DNA of 64,000 nucleotides from Mycobacteriales bacterium (lineage in GTDB: Bacteria > Actinomycetota > Actinomycetes > Mycobacteriales > SCTD01), in assembly GCA_030697205.1 (NCBI GenBank), contig JAUYQP010000023.1:1-64000 (forward strand), given 5' to 3'. Position numbers and translations under genes: made by a program. Within the stretch, counting starts at the first letter, position 1. The number at the start of each line of letters is the position of its first letter. Under the pieces are notes generated by a model. The model ran no database searches, had not been told where the DNA came from, and saw only the letters and a list, made by a program, of their open reading frames with translations. Of this stretch, positions 8,988 to 17,125 are shown piece after piece.

Positions 8988-9233
8988 ATGGACGACATCG
9001 ACCTGGTCGCGGACCTGAATGCGCAGGACGACGACGGCTTCGGCTGGTCGACGCTGACAGATGCGCGGCTACCGGATCGCATCGTCGTGGGCGCGATGGT
9101 GCTCGCGGGCAACCAGTCGGGCCGAGCCGTCGTGCGGATCGTCGCCGTGGACGACGACGGTCAGGTGCACTTCGCCATCCTCCCGGGCTCCTTGGCCAAG
9201 AACCGACACCTGCTGGGGCGCACGGTCGCGTGA
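8988..9233 (+). CDS. Unknown small acidic protein, second of the two-gene unit
   Basis: This 81-residue acidic protein starts MDDIDLVADLN. A good Shine-Dalgarno (GAGGAGG, about 8973-8979) precedes the ATG at 8988 and decides that start over an in-frame ATG at 8961. The centre (DRIVVGAMVLAGNQSGRAVV) looks like a small beta-barrel or strand-rich fold. No family is recognised. It follows the 8594 gene closely and is probably expressed with it. Confidence 0.6.
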   Translation: MDDIDLVADLNAQDDDGFGWSTLTDARLPDRIVVGAMVLAGNQSGRAVVRIVAVDDDGQVHFAILPGSLAKNRHLLGRTVA

Positions 9234-9267
9234 GTGTCAGGACCCAGCTGGTCGTTGCCCTCGATGC

Positions 9268-9534
9268 TCAGCGCCTGAGGTTGCGGACCGCTTCCACGCC
9301 GCGGACCACGTCTCCGGTCTGGTAGCTCAGATCAGCCTCGCGGATGTCGGCCAGGGCAGCCGGGTCGGCCAGCACCGAGACGGTCTCCTCGAGCCCCGCC
9401 AGGTCCTCCGGGCTGATGAGCACGGCGACAGCCCGCCCGCGTCGCGTGATGGTCACGCGCTCGTGCTGCTTCTCGACCCGGTCGACGACCTCGGACAGGT
9501 GGTCACGGACGGATCGCAGCGGCTCGACACCCAT
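9268..9534 (-). CDS. Phd/YefM-type antitoxin, apparently without a toxin
   Basis: The 88-residue protein begins MGVEPLRSVRDHLSEVVDRVEKQHERVTITRRGRAVAVLISPEDLAGLEE, the DNA-binding N-terminal fold of the Phd/YefM family. Those proteins repress their own operon and neutralise a RelE or Doc-like toxin. Here the next gene downstream is on the opposite strand, and no RelE/Doc/PIN ORF lies beside it, so it appears orphaned or acts in trans. A GTG six bases earlier is an alternative start. The family call is strong; the partner is unknown. Confidence 0.8.
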   Translation of the reverse strand: MGVEPLRSVRDHLSEVVDRVEKQHERVTITRRGRAVAVLISPEDLAGLEETVSVLADPAALADIREADLSYQTGDVVRGVEAVRNLRR

Positions 9535-9628
9535 GGCCACGATCGTGGCGCACTCGATCGGACCCGTCTAGCGCGTCTGGCATCAGCGACGCCATCCGTC
9601 CTCGGACGCCAGCCGCTCCGCGAGCGAG

Positions 9629-9919
9629 TCACGGAGCTGCCTCGCGAGCCACCATGTGCAGCTCGGCGCCGAGTGCGTCAGCGAGCCGCCCGAGAGTCGT
9701 CTCCGTCGCGTTGGCCAGACCGCGCTCGATGCGGCTGATGTCGGCTTGGTCGATGCCACTGCGCTCTGCGAGATCGATCTGGGTCCAGCCGCGCGACAGT
9801 CGTAGGGCAAGCACGTCTGCGGCGAGGGTAGCGCCGCGGTTGAAGACCTGCGCCTGAGTGCGGCCCTCGGGGGACATGCGTGCACGTCGGGCCTTGACGA
9901 CGTCGGAGTACTCGCTCAT
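9629..9919 (-). CDS. XRE-family HTH regulator (antitoxin-like)
   Basis: The 96-residue protein carries a Cro/C1-type helix-turn-helix at about 40-90 (LALRLSRGWTQIDLAERSGIDQADISRIERGLANATETTLGRLADALG, read in segments). N-terminal residues such as SEYSDVVKARRARMSPEGR recall HigA/HipB-like antitoxins. The ATG at 9919 is preferred to a GTG three codons earlier because GAGGTGAGG lies at Shine-Dalgarno distance. No HigB-like toxin is adjacent. A perfect 7-bp inverted repeat lies in its promoter and is the likely autoregulatory operator. The Phd-like gene follows on the same strand after about 95 bp. Confidence 0.8.
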   Translation of the reverse strand: MSEYSDVVKARRARMSPEGRTQAQVFNRGATLAADVLALRLSRGWTQIDLAERSGIDQADISRIERGLANATETTLGRLADALGAELHMVAREAAP

Positions 9920-9938
9920 GTCCCTCACCTCGCGGTCA

Positions 9939-9966
9939 CTATGGCTTTTAGGCCATAGAGTGTCAA
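9939..9966 (-). promoter_or_regulatory. Promoter with operator for the XRE-like gene
   Basis: On the minus strand a -35-like TTGACA (9966-9961) is followed after 17 bp by CATAGT. Between them lies the inverted repeat CTATGGC-N6-GCCATAG (9939-9958 on the plus strand). Such placement would let the XRE protein block RNA polymerase. Assignment to that protein is by position. Confidence 0.55.
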
Positions 9967-10045
9967 CGAGGCAGCCCTGTTGCCCGAGTCATGCCTTGGC
10001 GCCGCAGCACGAGCTCGACGGCCGCGTCCACGTACACCTGCGGCG

Positions 10046-10567
10046 TCATCCCTCCTCGTACGCAATCTGCTCCGCGAGCGAGTCGCCCTGTCGGAGCACT
10101 TCCTCCTCGACCCGACCAGCGCGCGGGCGGACGAGCCACATCTCGCCAGAGTCACTGCGGTGGGCAGCCACGACCCCACCGAGCTCGTGGTCGAACGTGA
10201 AGGCATCGAAGCCGGCAGCGCCTTGCGCACGAGCGCCGCGGCGCAGGAACGTCTCGTCCAGGTAGGCCAGCCACCGGGTCAGGCCGTAGTGCTTGCCGTC
10301 ATGCGCGTCGCGCACGACGAGGCACCTGCCCTCGCACGCCGGCACCCACGGGCACCACAGTCCCGGCTGCCCCGCCGGCGGGTCGTTGTAGGCCTCGACC
10401 TCGTCGTACTCGTCGTCCATCCCGAAGGGCGAGGACGGCACCGCCCACAGGTCGGACGAGCGCCGCCAGCGCCTGCTCTCGGCGAAGGCCATGAGGTACT
10501 CGAACTCCTCGTCGTTCAACGCTGGACGGACATCGATGTGCCCGACCGCCGTCACCCTGTAGCCCAT
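10046..10567 (-). CDS. Unknown protein of 173 residues
   Basis: The ATG at 10567 follows a strong Shine-Dalgarno (GAGAGGAGCGG) and starts MGYRVTAVGHIDVRPALNDEEF. It resembles short actinobacterial and phage-borne proteins that begin with a strand ending in G.IDV.P.L followed by an acidic helix. The sequence is rich in Trp, Asp and Glu, with no transmembrane segment or signal. No catalytic motif is recognised. It lies alone between the antitoxin-like genes and a divergent unknown gene. Confidence 0.6.
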   Translation of the reverse strand: MGYRVTAVGHIDVRPALNDEEFEYLMAFAESRRWRRSSDLWAVPSSPFGMDDEYDEVEAYNDPPAGQPGLWCPWVPACEGRCLVVRDAHDGKHYGLTRWLAYLDETFLRRGARAQGAAGFDAFTFDHELGGVVAAHRSDSGEMWLVRPRAGRVEEEVLRQGDSLAEQIAYEEG

Positions 10568-10693
10568 GTCCCGCTCCTCTCGGTCGCCGGGACGGTGCCA
10601 GACCCGCCGGCGCCCAGGGCCCGGCTGTCCACAGGAGGCTCGGTCGTCCACAGGCACGGCCCGCTCGGGCCGCGGATCGGTCAAGGTCGAGGC

Positions 10694-11179
10694 ATGGCTG
10701 ATGACTGCGCCCAGTGCCACCCCGGCGGACTCCACCACCCCCGCGTGCTGCTCGACGAGCTCGCACGCCGACACCTGCTCAGGCCGGGTCCGGACCTGGT
10801 CGTCGTCGTACGCAACACGACCGGCGAGGTCCTGGGCGTGGCCGAGCTCCCCGACCTCGAGAGCGACCGGACGGGCGACGGCATCGCTGCCGCGGCTCGT
10901 CGAGCGGGAGCCGGCGAGTGGTCCGCGGACCGACGTGCGCGCGACCGCACGGCCCACCTGGTCCGACGCCGCCTCGGCCGCACCGTGCCCGCCCGTCGCG
11001 AGTTCCGAGGGTGGTCGAGCTGGCTCAACGCGAGTGGCGAGATGGACGCGTACGTCGGGGACTGGCTGCTCGTCACCGATCACGGCTGGCGCAACCTGCT
11101 GTCGACGACCGGCCCCGCAGGGACGACCCCGACCCTGGTCAGCGGCGACGGTGCGACTCGGCTCCGCGCCGTCGTCTGA
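10694..11179 (+). CDS. Unknown protein of 161 residues
   Basis: The predicted protein starts MADDCAQCHPGGLHHPRVLLDELARRHLL and has no recognised domain. A CxxC near residue 5 is isolated and gives no zinc-ribbon pairing. The middle is Arg-rich, and the C-terminal half (VGDWLLVTDHGWRNLLST) looks globular. The start is the first ATG giving typical codon use; the Shine-Dalgarno is weak. It is divergent from the 10567 gene with a 126-bp gap. It could be a real accessory gene or an overcall. Confidence 0.45.
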   Translation: MADDCAQCHPGGLHHPRVLLDELARRHLLRPGPDLVVVVRNTTGEVLGVAELPDLESDRTGDGIAAAARRAGAGEWSADRRARDRTAHLVRRRLGRTVPARREFRGWSSWLNASGEMDAYVGDWLLVTDHGWRNLLSTTGPAGTTPTLVSGDGATRLRAVV

Positions 11180-11254
11180 CGACCTGCGCGACCGGGGCGG
11201 GCCCTGTGGACGATTGGGGTCCGACTGTCGCAGGGCGTCGTCAGGGTGCCGGGC

Positions 11255-11581
11255 ATGACGATCGCTGATGACGCCGAGAAGGCGCTGACCATGCACTCCG
11301 CGGAGCTGACGGCCCCGCAGCCGGCGGAGTGCCTCTACCACTACCTGGGCCGGATGCTGCAGGAGTTCGGGTGCCGCGGGCATCGCTTCACCATCACCTG
11401 GGCCAACACCCGCACGATCCGCGGACGCCCGGTCCTCGACTTCGTGCAGGCGCACGGCGGCTGCTGCTGCGACTGCGAGGTGCTCATGAACACCTTCCGC
11501 CGCGCAGCCTCACGCCGGAAGGACCTGGTCTGCCCCGCCGGCCTCGCCGAGCTCGACGAGATCTGGGGAGGCGCGGGGTAG
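11255..11581 (+). CDS. DUF2695-type protein
   Basis: The 108-residue protein contains the block GHRFTITWANTRTIRG..VLDFVQAHGGCCCDCEVLMN typical of DUF2695. That family is of unknown function and is marked by a Cys-rich CDCEV segment before the C-terminal helix. The cluster CCCDC (about residues 69-73) may bind metal. A GTG nine bases upstream is an alternative start. It lies tail-to-tail with the AbiEii-like gene. Confidence 0.7.
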   Translation: MTIADDAEKALTMHSAELTAPQPAECLYHYLGRMLQEFGCRGHRFTITWANTRTIRGRPVLDFVQAHGGCCCDCEVLMNTFRRAASRRKDLVCPAGLAELDEIWGGAG

Positions 11582-11638
11582 GTAGTAGTCGTCGGTGCGC
11601 ACCTGACGCACGTCGCGACGAGGGCGCGCGGCACAGAT

Positions 11639-12412
11639 CTACGAACCCGTGAGTGCGCGGTGAAGCCGAAGGCCCAGATCGCGAAGCTCGTCGGGAGAGA
11701 CGGCACCTCCTCCCGGCGCCCCGGCTTGCTTGATCCACAGGACGCTGCGTTCGGAGTCCTGGACGAGGAGACGGTCGACGAGCCGGGCAGTGAGCGCCGT
11801 CAGGCCATCTGGGGCATCCGCGATCCCACGCGCCACGGCTGCGGATCCGACGCTCTCCAGCAGCCGCCGGGCGTCGTCCACGTCGGTTCCCCGCTTGGCC
11901 AGGGTGGCTTGCGGGCGCCGCGTCGCAGCCTGCAGCTTCGCGACGAACAGCGCTGGTGCCGTCGCGACCGGTAGGGCAGCCAGAGCAGCCGGCCTTGTCG
12001 CTCCGGCGACGTGAACGCTCAGCTCGACCCGTTCGGCACTCACCAGGGCCCACTCGTGCGCGAGGAGGAAGAGTCGGTCGGCGTCGTCGTCGGGGAGGTC
12101 GGCCTCCTCGAGTGGTTGCTCCAGCGTGGAGATGACGTCTAGTCGGACTCCACCGGGCAGCTCCACGTGGGCACCGACGCGCTGTGCGGCCCGTCGAGCC
12201 ACCAGGCTGTCGACGGTGGACGGCACCGTCTCGCGGAGCACCTGGTCCACGTCGAGCGTGACGCGATGCGCCTGAGCGAGTCGCGTCATGACAGCGACAC
12301 CACCGATGAGCGCGTGCTCGGGAAGGTCCTGCCGCTCCAGCGCGGCGAGGGCCCGGACGAGACCGATCAGCTCGCTGTTCTCGGCGACCACGAGGGCCAC
12401 GCTGACCGTCAT
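11639..12412 (-). CDS. AbiEii-like nucleotidyltransferase (toxin half of an AbiE-type pair)
   Basis: The 257-residue protein has the GG.A motif of minimal nucleotidyltransferases (HALIGGVAVMTR, about 34-44), followed by RVTLDVDQVL with two Asp (54, 56) placed as the metal-binding T.D.D motif. AbiEii toxins are GTP- or nucleotide-dependent transferases that halt growth on phage infection. The ATG overlaps the upstream regulator stop as ATGA, the usual AbiEi-AbiEii coupling. The third acidic residue of the fold cannot be placed by eye, so activity is inferred. It could alternatively be a non-toxic nucleotidyltransferase-like partner. Confidence 0.65.
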   Translation of the reverse strand: MTVSVALVVAENSELIGLVRALAALERQDLPEHALIGGVAVMTRLAQAHRVTLDVDQVLRETVPSTVDSLVARRAAQRVGAHVELPGGVRLDVISTLEQPLEEADLPDDDADRLFLLAHEWALVSAERVELSVHVAGATRPAALAALPVATAPALFVAKLQAATRRPQATLAKRGTDVDDARRLLESVGSAAVARGIADAPDGLTALTARLVDRLLVQDSERSVLWIKQAGAPGGGAVSPDELRDLGLRLHRALTGS

Positions 12413-13500
12413 GCCCACACCCGCGCGGCCCAGGCCGGTGGTGTCCAGTCTCTCAGGACCTCTACTCCTCGGGAGGTGTCCTGCGCGAGGTCGAGGGCGA
12501 CCGCGAGCGGATCGGCCAGCAGCCAGTGCGTACCCGGGACGTGAGTGTCCGGTGCGTTCTGCCGCAGCGAGCACACCTGCCGGACGGGGGCGACCGCGGC
12601 AGTGGCACCACGGTCGTCCCAGGTCTCGGCCTGGCCGAGCGCCCGCACAGCACGGCGCAGTACGACGGAGTCGGGGACGTAGAAGTCCGGTGGCCATCCC
12701 GTACCGACCCCGAGCGGCGCGCCGTAGAGCGTGGCCGCGACGGTGTCGGTGAGGGCCCAACCGCGGGTCCCCGTGGGGATACCTGGAGCTGCCTGGCTCG
12801 TGTCGAGTCCGAGCTCGAGGTCCGGGTCCTGAGGCTGTGGGGCCCGCCGCAAGGCCACCCTCCTGACCTCCCACCGCTCCGCGAGGACCCAGAACAGCTC
12901 GGGCAGCAACGGACGGCCATCGCGATCCAGCAGACTCGCCTCGCGGAGCTGAGCCAGGACCCCCGACACCGCAGCCGGTGAGAGATCGAGCATCCGCGCG
13001 AGCGGCCGCACGCCGACCGCCACCTGGGGCTCGCGCAGCAGCGCGAAGCAGACCTCGCGCCAGGCGCGGCCGGCCGAGCGTGGCGTCGGGACGACGTCGC
13101 GCGGACGGAAGCTGGCATCGACGAGCACTCCGGGGGCGCGCACGTAGGCGTGACCCCGCATGTCGAGCCATGACCACCCGCGGTCTACGAGCAGTCGGCG
13201 GGCGGCCTCGGAGATGCGATCGGCCACGAGCAGGGAGATGGCAGCCGAATCGGTCCCCTCGCGCGGGGACAGCGCGTGCACGTGGGCTGGGCTGACGACT
13301 GAGGCGCGCGTGACCTCGACGCCACACGTCCGCCCGTCGATGTCGAGAACGAGGTCGTACCGACGGCCGCCGCTCGTGGCGCGCAGACCCACGGCACTGA
13401 GGTCCTCGATGACCTCCTGCCACCCACGTTCAGTGTTTGCGTGCACGTGAACAGTGAACACCTCAGGGAGGCGCTTCACAACGGGTGACCGACACACCAC
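12409..13500 (-). CDS. AbiEi-like winged-helix antitoxin/regulator with a nuclease-like N-terminus
   Basis: The 363-residue protein pairs by a 4-bp overlap with the downstream nucleotidyltransferase. Residues about 30-65 read GGRRYDLVLDIDGRTCGVEVTRAS, a D...(E)V(T) pattern like the core of restriction-endonuclease-fold proteins, though Thr replaces the usual Lys of ExK. A winged-helix segment follows at about 150-190 (VRPLARMLDLSPAAVSGVLAQLREASLLDRDG, in segments), as in AbiEi-type regulators. It starts at a GTG at 13500. The gene begins just past the nrdJ terminator. The AbiEi assignment is by arrangement and winged helix; the N-terminal fold is a suggestion. Confidence 0.6.
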   Translation of the reverse strand: MVCRSPVVKRLPEVFTVHVHANTERGWQEVIEDLSAVGLRATSGGRRYDLVLDIDGRTCGVEVTRASVVSPAHVHALSPREGTDSAAISLLVADRISEAARRLLVDRGWSWLDMRGHAYVRAPGVLVDASFRPRDVVPTPRSAGRAWREVCFALLREPQVAVGVRPLARMLDLSPAAVSGVLAQLREASLLDRDGRPLLPELFWVLAERWEVRRVALRRAPQPQDPDLELGLDTSQAAPGIPTGTRGWALTDTVAATLYGAPLGVGTGWPPDFYVPDSVVLRRAVRALGQAETWDDRGATAAVAPVRQVCSLRQNAPDTHVPGTHWLLADPLAVALDLAQDTSRGVEVLRDWTPPAWAARVWA

Positions 13501-13508
13501 ATGCGGAA

Positions 13509-13535
13509 GGCGCGCGGGACGGATCCCCGCGCGCC
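13509..13535 (-). terminator. Hairpin terminator after nrdJ
   Basis: A perfect 10-bp GC stem (GGCGCGCGGG paired with CCCGCGCGCC) with a 7-nt loop lies 15 bp after the nrdJ stop. There is no U-tract, as is common in actinobacteria. It separates nrdJ from the AbiEi-like gene. Confidence 0.75.
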
Positions 13536-13549
13536 TACCGCGTGGCGGC

Positions 13550-16387
13550 CTAGCTGCAGCCGCTGGTGGAGCCGCAGGACTCGCAGACGTAGCAGGAGCC
13601 GGCCGGGCGCATCTTGACGCCGCAGGTCATGCAGAGCGGCGCGTCGGCGCCGATGCCCTGCTGGGCCTCCATGAGCTCCGTCGACGAGCCGACCGACGCC
13701 ACCGGAGCGACAGCGCGGGGGGTCTCGACGGGCACCGACTGGGCCAGGCCCTCGACGTCGACGTCCTCGTCCGCGACGGCGGGCGCCGAGCCGTAGGACG
13801 CGGCCACCGTGGCGGCGCGCTCCTCGGCGGTGAAGATGCCGAGCTCGGCGCGGTCGTCGTAGGGGAGGTAGTCCAGGGCCAGGCGGCGGAAGAGGTAGTC
13901 CATGACGGACTGCGCGATCCGCACGTCGGGGTCGTCGGTCATGCCGGCCGGGTCGAAGCGCATGTTGGTGAACTTCGTGACGAACGCGCGCAGCGGCACG
14001 CCGTACTGCAGGCCGATCGAGATCGACACCGAGAAGGCGTCCATAACCCCGGCGAGGGTCGAGCCCTGCTTGCTCATCTTGATGAAGACCTCGCCGACCT
14101 GGCCGTCCTCGTACTCGCCGGCCGTCATGTAGCCCTCGGCCCCGGCGACGGAGAACGAGATCGTCTGCGAGCGGCGCTTCTTCGGCAGGCGCTTGCGGGT
14201 CGGTCGGGTGGCCACGAGGACATCGTCCTCTGCCGAATTACCAGTGGCCTCGGAGCCCTTCTTGTCCTGCAGCGGCTGGCCGACCTTGGAGTTGTTGCGG
14301 TAGATCGCGAGCGCCTTGAGACCCATCTTCCAGCCCTGGAAGTAGACCTCCTCGACGTCCTCGATCGTCGCCTCGGCAGGCAGGTTGACCGTCTTGGACA
14401 GCGCGCCCGAGACGAAGGGCTGGATCGCGGCCATCAGCTTGACGTGGCCCATCGGGGAGATCGAGCGCACGCCCATCGCGCAGTCGAAGACCTCGTAGTG
14501 CTCCTGGCGCAAGCCGGGGGCGTCGATGACGTGGCCGTGCTCGGCGATGTGCTCGACGATCGCCTCGATCGACTCCTCCTGGTAGCCCAGGGCACGCAGC
14601 GCGCGCGGGACCGTCTGGTTGACGATCTGCATCGAGGCGCCACCGACGAGCTTCTTGAACTTCACCAGGGCGAGGTCCGGCTCGAGCCCGGTGGTGTCGC
14701 AGTCCATCATCAGACCGATCGTGCCGGTGGGCGCGATGACCGACGCCTGCGCGTTGCGGTAGCCGTTCTTCTCACCGAGCGCCAGGCACTCCTGCCACGC
14801 CTTTGTCGCCTCGTGCAGGACTCGCGCGTCGTCGGCGCCGACCGTGCGGACGCTGTCGTTGGCCGCGGCGTGCTTGCGCATCACGCGCTTGTGGGCGTCG
14901 GCGTTGCGGGCGTAGCCGTCGTACGGCCCGACGATCGCTGCGAGCTCCGCCGACCTCTTGTACGCCGTGCCCGTCATCAGCGACGTGATCGCCGCCGCGA
15001 GCGAGCGGCCACCGTCGGAGTCGTAGGCGTGACCGGTGGCCATGAGCAGGGCGCCGAGGTTGGCGTAGCCGATGCCGAGCTGGCGGTAGGCGCGGGTCGT
15101 GTCACCGATGGGCTCGGTCGGGAAGTCGGCGAAGCAGATGGAGATGTCCATCGCGGTGATGATGAGCTCGACGGACTTCGCGAACTCCTTGGCCATGAAG
15201 GTCCCGTCCTCGCGCAGGAACGTCATGAGGTTCAGCGAGGCGAGGTTGCAGGAGGAGTTGTCGAGGCTCATGTACTCCGAGCACGGGTTGGACGCGGTGA
15301 TGCGGCCCGTCTCGGGGTTGGTGTGCCAGTCGTTGATGGTGTCGTCGTACTGGATGCCGGGGTCGGCGCACTCCCAGGCGGCCTTGGCCATCTTGGTGAA
15401 CAGCGTCTTGGCGTCGACGGTCTCGATGACCTTGTTGTCGAGGCGCCCGCGCAGGCCGAACTCCTTGCCGCCGTCGACCGCGCGCATGAACTCGTCGCTG
15501 ACGCGGACCGAGTTGTTGGCGTTCTGGTACTGGACGCTGACGATGTCCTTGCCGCCGAGGTCCATGTCGAAGCCGGCGTCACGCAGCGCGCGGATCTTGT
15601 CCTCCTCGCGCGCCTTGGTCTCGATGAACTCCTCGATGTCGGGGTGGTCGACGTCGAGGACGACCATCTTGGCCGCGCGGCGGGTGGCGCCACCGGACTT
15701 GATGGTGCCGGCGGACGCGTCCGCGCCGCGCATGAAGGAGACCGGGCCGGAGGCGGTGCCACCGCTGGACAGCAGTTCCTTGGAGGAGCGGATCCGGGAG
15801 AGGTTGAGGCCGGCGCCCGAGCCGCCCTTGAAGATCATCCCCTCCTCGCGGTACCAGTTGAGGATCGAGTCCATGTGGTCGTCGACGGCCAGGATGAAGC
15901 AGGCACTGACCTGCTGCGGGGCGGTCGTGCCGACGTTGAACCAGACGGGGCTGTTGAAGCTGAAGACCTGGTGCAGCAGCATGTGCTTGAGCTCGTGGTC
16001 GAAGATCTCCGCGTCCTCGTCGGTCGCGAAGTAGCCGTGCTCCATGCCCGCCGCGGTGTACTTGTCGACGACGCGGTTGATGAGCTGCTTGAGGCTCCAC
16101 TCGCGGTTGTCGTGGCCGACGGCGCCGCGGAAGTACTTGGTGGTGACGATGTTGGCGGCGTTGACGCTCCACGCGACGGGGAACTCCACACCGCGCTGCT
16201 CGAAGTTGACCGAGCCGTCACGCCAGTTGGTCATGACGACGTCGCGGCGCTCCCAGTCGACGAGGTCGAACGGGTGGCTGCCGGCGGTCGTGTAGACGCG
16301 CTCGAGGCGCAGCCGCTGCTTGCGCTGCTTCGGGGCGCCGTTGCTGCCCTGGGTGGCGCTGGTGGGTCCGCTGACCGTCTCCGTCAT
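13550..16387 (-). CDS. nrdJ: Adenosylcobalamin-dependent (class II) ribonucleotide reductase
   Basis: NrdJ reduces ribonucleotides to deoxyribonucleotides using adenosylcobalamin as radical source. The 945-residue length is normal for the actinobacterial enzyme. Visible landmarks are FNSPVWFN, the first redox Cys in QQVSACFIL, the thiyl-radical Cys in NPCSEYMSLDNSSCNLASLNL, and a C-terminal Cys-rich tail (CMTCGVKMRPAGSCYVCESC) that shuttles electrons and may bind zinc. There is no intein. The ATG at 16387 has GAGGAC upstream. It lies 115 bp after nrdR on the same strand and probably shares its NrdR-controlled promoter. No cobalamin riboswitch was recognised in front of it. Confidence 0.95.
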   Translation of the reverse strand: MTETVSGPTSATQGSNGAPKQRKQRLRLERVYTTAGSHPFDLVDWERRDVVMTNWRDGSVNFEQRGVEFPVAWSVNAANIVTTKYFRGAVGHDNREWSLKQLINRVVDKYTAAGMEHGYFATDEDAEIFDHELKHMLLHQVFSFNSPVWFNVGTTAPQQVSACFILAVDDHMDSILNWYREEGMIFKGGSGAGLNLSRIRSSKELLSSGGTASGPVSFMRGADASAGTIKSGGATRRAAKMVVLDVDHPDIEEFIETKAREEDKIRALRDAGFDMDLGGKDIVSVQYQNANNSVRVSDEFMRAVDGGKEFGLRGRLDNKVIETVDAKTLFTKMAKAAWECADPGIQYDDTINDWHTNPETGRITASNPCSEYMSLDNSSCNLASLNLMTFLREDGTFMAKEFAKSVELIITAMDISICFADFPTEPIGDTTRAYRQLGIGYANLGALLMATGHAYDSDGGRSLAAAITSLMTGTAYKRSAELAAIVGPYDGYARNADAHKRVMRKHAAANDSVRTVGADDARVLHEATKAWQECLALGEKNGYRNAQASVIAPTGTIGLMMDCDTTGLEPDLALVKFKKLVGGASMQIVNQTVPRALRALGYQEESIEAIVEHIAEHGHVIDAPGLRQEHYEVFDCAMGVRSISPMGHVKLMAAIQPFVSGALSKTVNLPAEATIEDVEEVYFQGWKMGLKALAIYRNNSKVGQPLQDKKGSEATGNSAEDDVLVATRPTRKRLPKKRRSQTISFSVAGAEGYMTAGEYEDGQVGEVFIKMSKQGSTLAGVMDAFSVSISIGLQYGVPLRAFVTKFTNMRFDPAGMTDDPDVRIAQSVMDYLFRRLALDYLPYDDRAELGIFTAEERAATVAASYGSAPAVADEDVDVEGLAQSVPVETPRAVAPVASVGSSTELMEAQQGIGADAPLCMTCGVKMRPAGSCYVCESCGSTSGCS

Positions 16388-16502
16388 ATGCCTGTGTCCT
16401 CTTCGTCGTCTGTAGGTAGAACGCTGCGTGGCCGTGCTGAAGTCCTGGAACTGATGTGCCCTGAGCAGGGGCGTGCGCTCGGGGCGGGGTCCCGTGCCGG
16501 CG

Positions 16503-17009
16503 CTAGCTGGCGGGGACGAGGCGACCGGGCGGGCCGGTCTCGTGCTCGAGGTCGACCGTGTCCGGCCGGGAGGCGCGCAGGGCGCTGATCTCGGCCTCGA
16601 AGTCCGCGAGGGACTCGAAGCCGCGGTAGACGCTCGCGAAGCGGAGGTAGGCCACCTCGTCGAGCTCCTTGAGCGGGGCGAGGATCGCGAGGCCGACGTC
16701 GTTGGCCGCGACCTCCGCTCCCCCGAGCTCCCGGCAGGTCGCCTCGACCTGCTCGGCGAGCAGCGCGAGCGCGTCCTCGTCGACCGGGCGGCCCTGGCAG
16801 GCCTTGCGGACGCCGCTGATGACCTTGCTGCGCCGGAAGGGCTCGGTCACCCCGCAGCGCTTGACCACCGCGAGAGAGGTCTCCTCCACCGTGGTGAAGC
16901 GACGGCCGCACTCGGGGCACGAGCGCCTACGCCGGATCGCGTCCCCGTCGTTGGCCTCGCGGCTGTCGACGACGCGGCTGTCCGCGTGCTTGCAGAAGGG
17001 GCAGCGCAC
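16503..17009 (-). CDS. nrdR: Transcriptional repressor NrdR
   Basis: NrdR represses ribonucleotide reductase genes in response to ATP/dATP. The 168-residue protein has the N-terminal zinc ribbon (MRCPFC and CPECGRRF, Cys 3, 6, 31, 34) followed by an ATP-cone domain from about 48 to 138 ([24 protein letters not shown], in segments). Length and motifs are complete. It is the promoter-proximal gene before nrdJ and has two NrdR boxes upstream, so autoregulation of nrdRJ is likely. Confidence 0.96.
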   Translation of the reverse strand: MRCPFCKHADSRVVDSREANDGDAIRRRRSCPECGRRFTTVEETSLAVVKRCGVTEPFRRSKVISGVRKACQGRPVDEDALALLAEQVEATCRELGGAEVAANDVGLAILAPLKELDEVAYLRFASVYRGFESLADFEAEISALRASRPDTVDLEHETGPPGRLVPAS

Positions 17010-17078
17010 TGGTCTCCTGCCCCCTGTCTGACCCGCTCACGCGTCCGGTCGCTCGTCCACACCTGTGGATGCGGTTGC

Positions 17079-17125
17079 CCACAGCATGTGGAGAACTACA
17101 CCGGTGTAAGTACTAGATGTTGTGC
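17079..17125 (-). promoter_or_regulatory. Paired NrdR boxes upstream of nrdR
   Basis: Two 16-bp sites read on the minus strand, GCACAACATCTAGTAC (17125-17110) and TCTCCACATGCTGTGG (17094-17079), fit the NrdR-box pattern ACACWATATATWGTGT at most core positions. The 15-bp gap puts them about three helical turns apart, the spacing known for NrdR boxes. The nearer site is 70 bp before the nrdR start. Confidence 0.75.

Noticed and set aside
16388-16502. Cobalamin riboswitch before nrdJ
   Set aside because: The 115-bp gap is too short for the usual riboswitch and no B12-box was seen. Control by the NrdR boxes upstream of nrdR explains the operon.
13550-16588. 1044-residue plus-strand open frame opposite nrdJ
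   Set aside because: It is a mirror of the strongly conserved nrdJ gene with no domain content.
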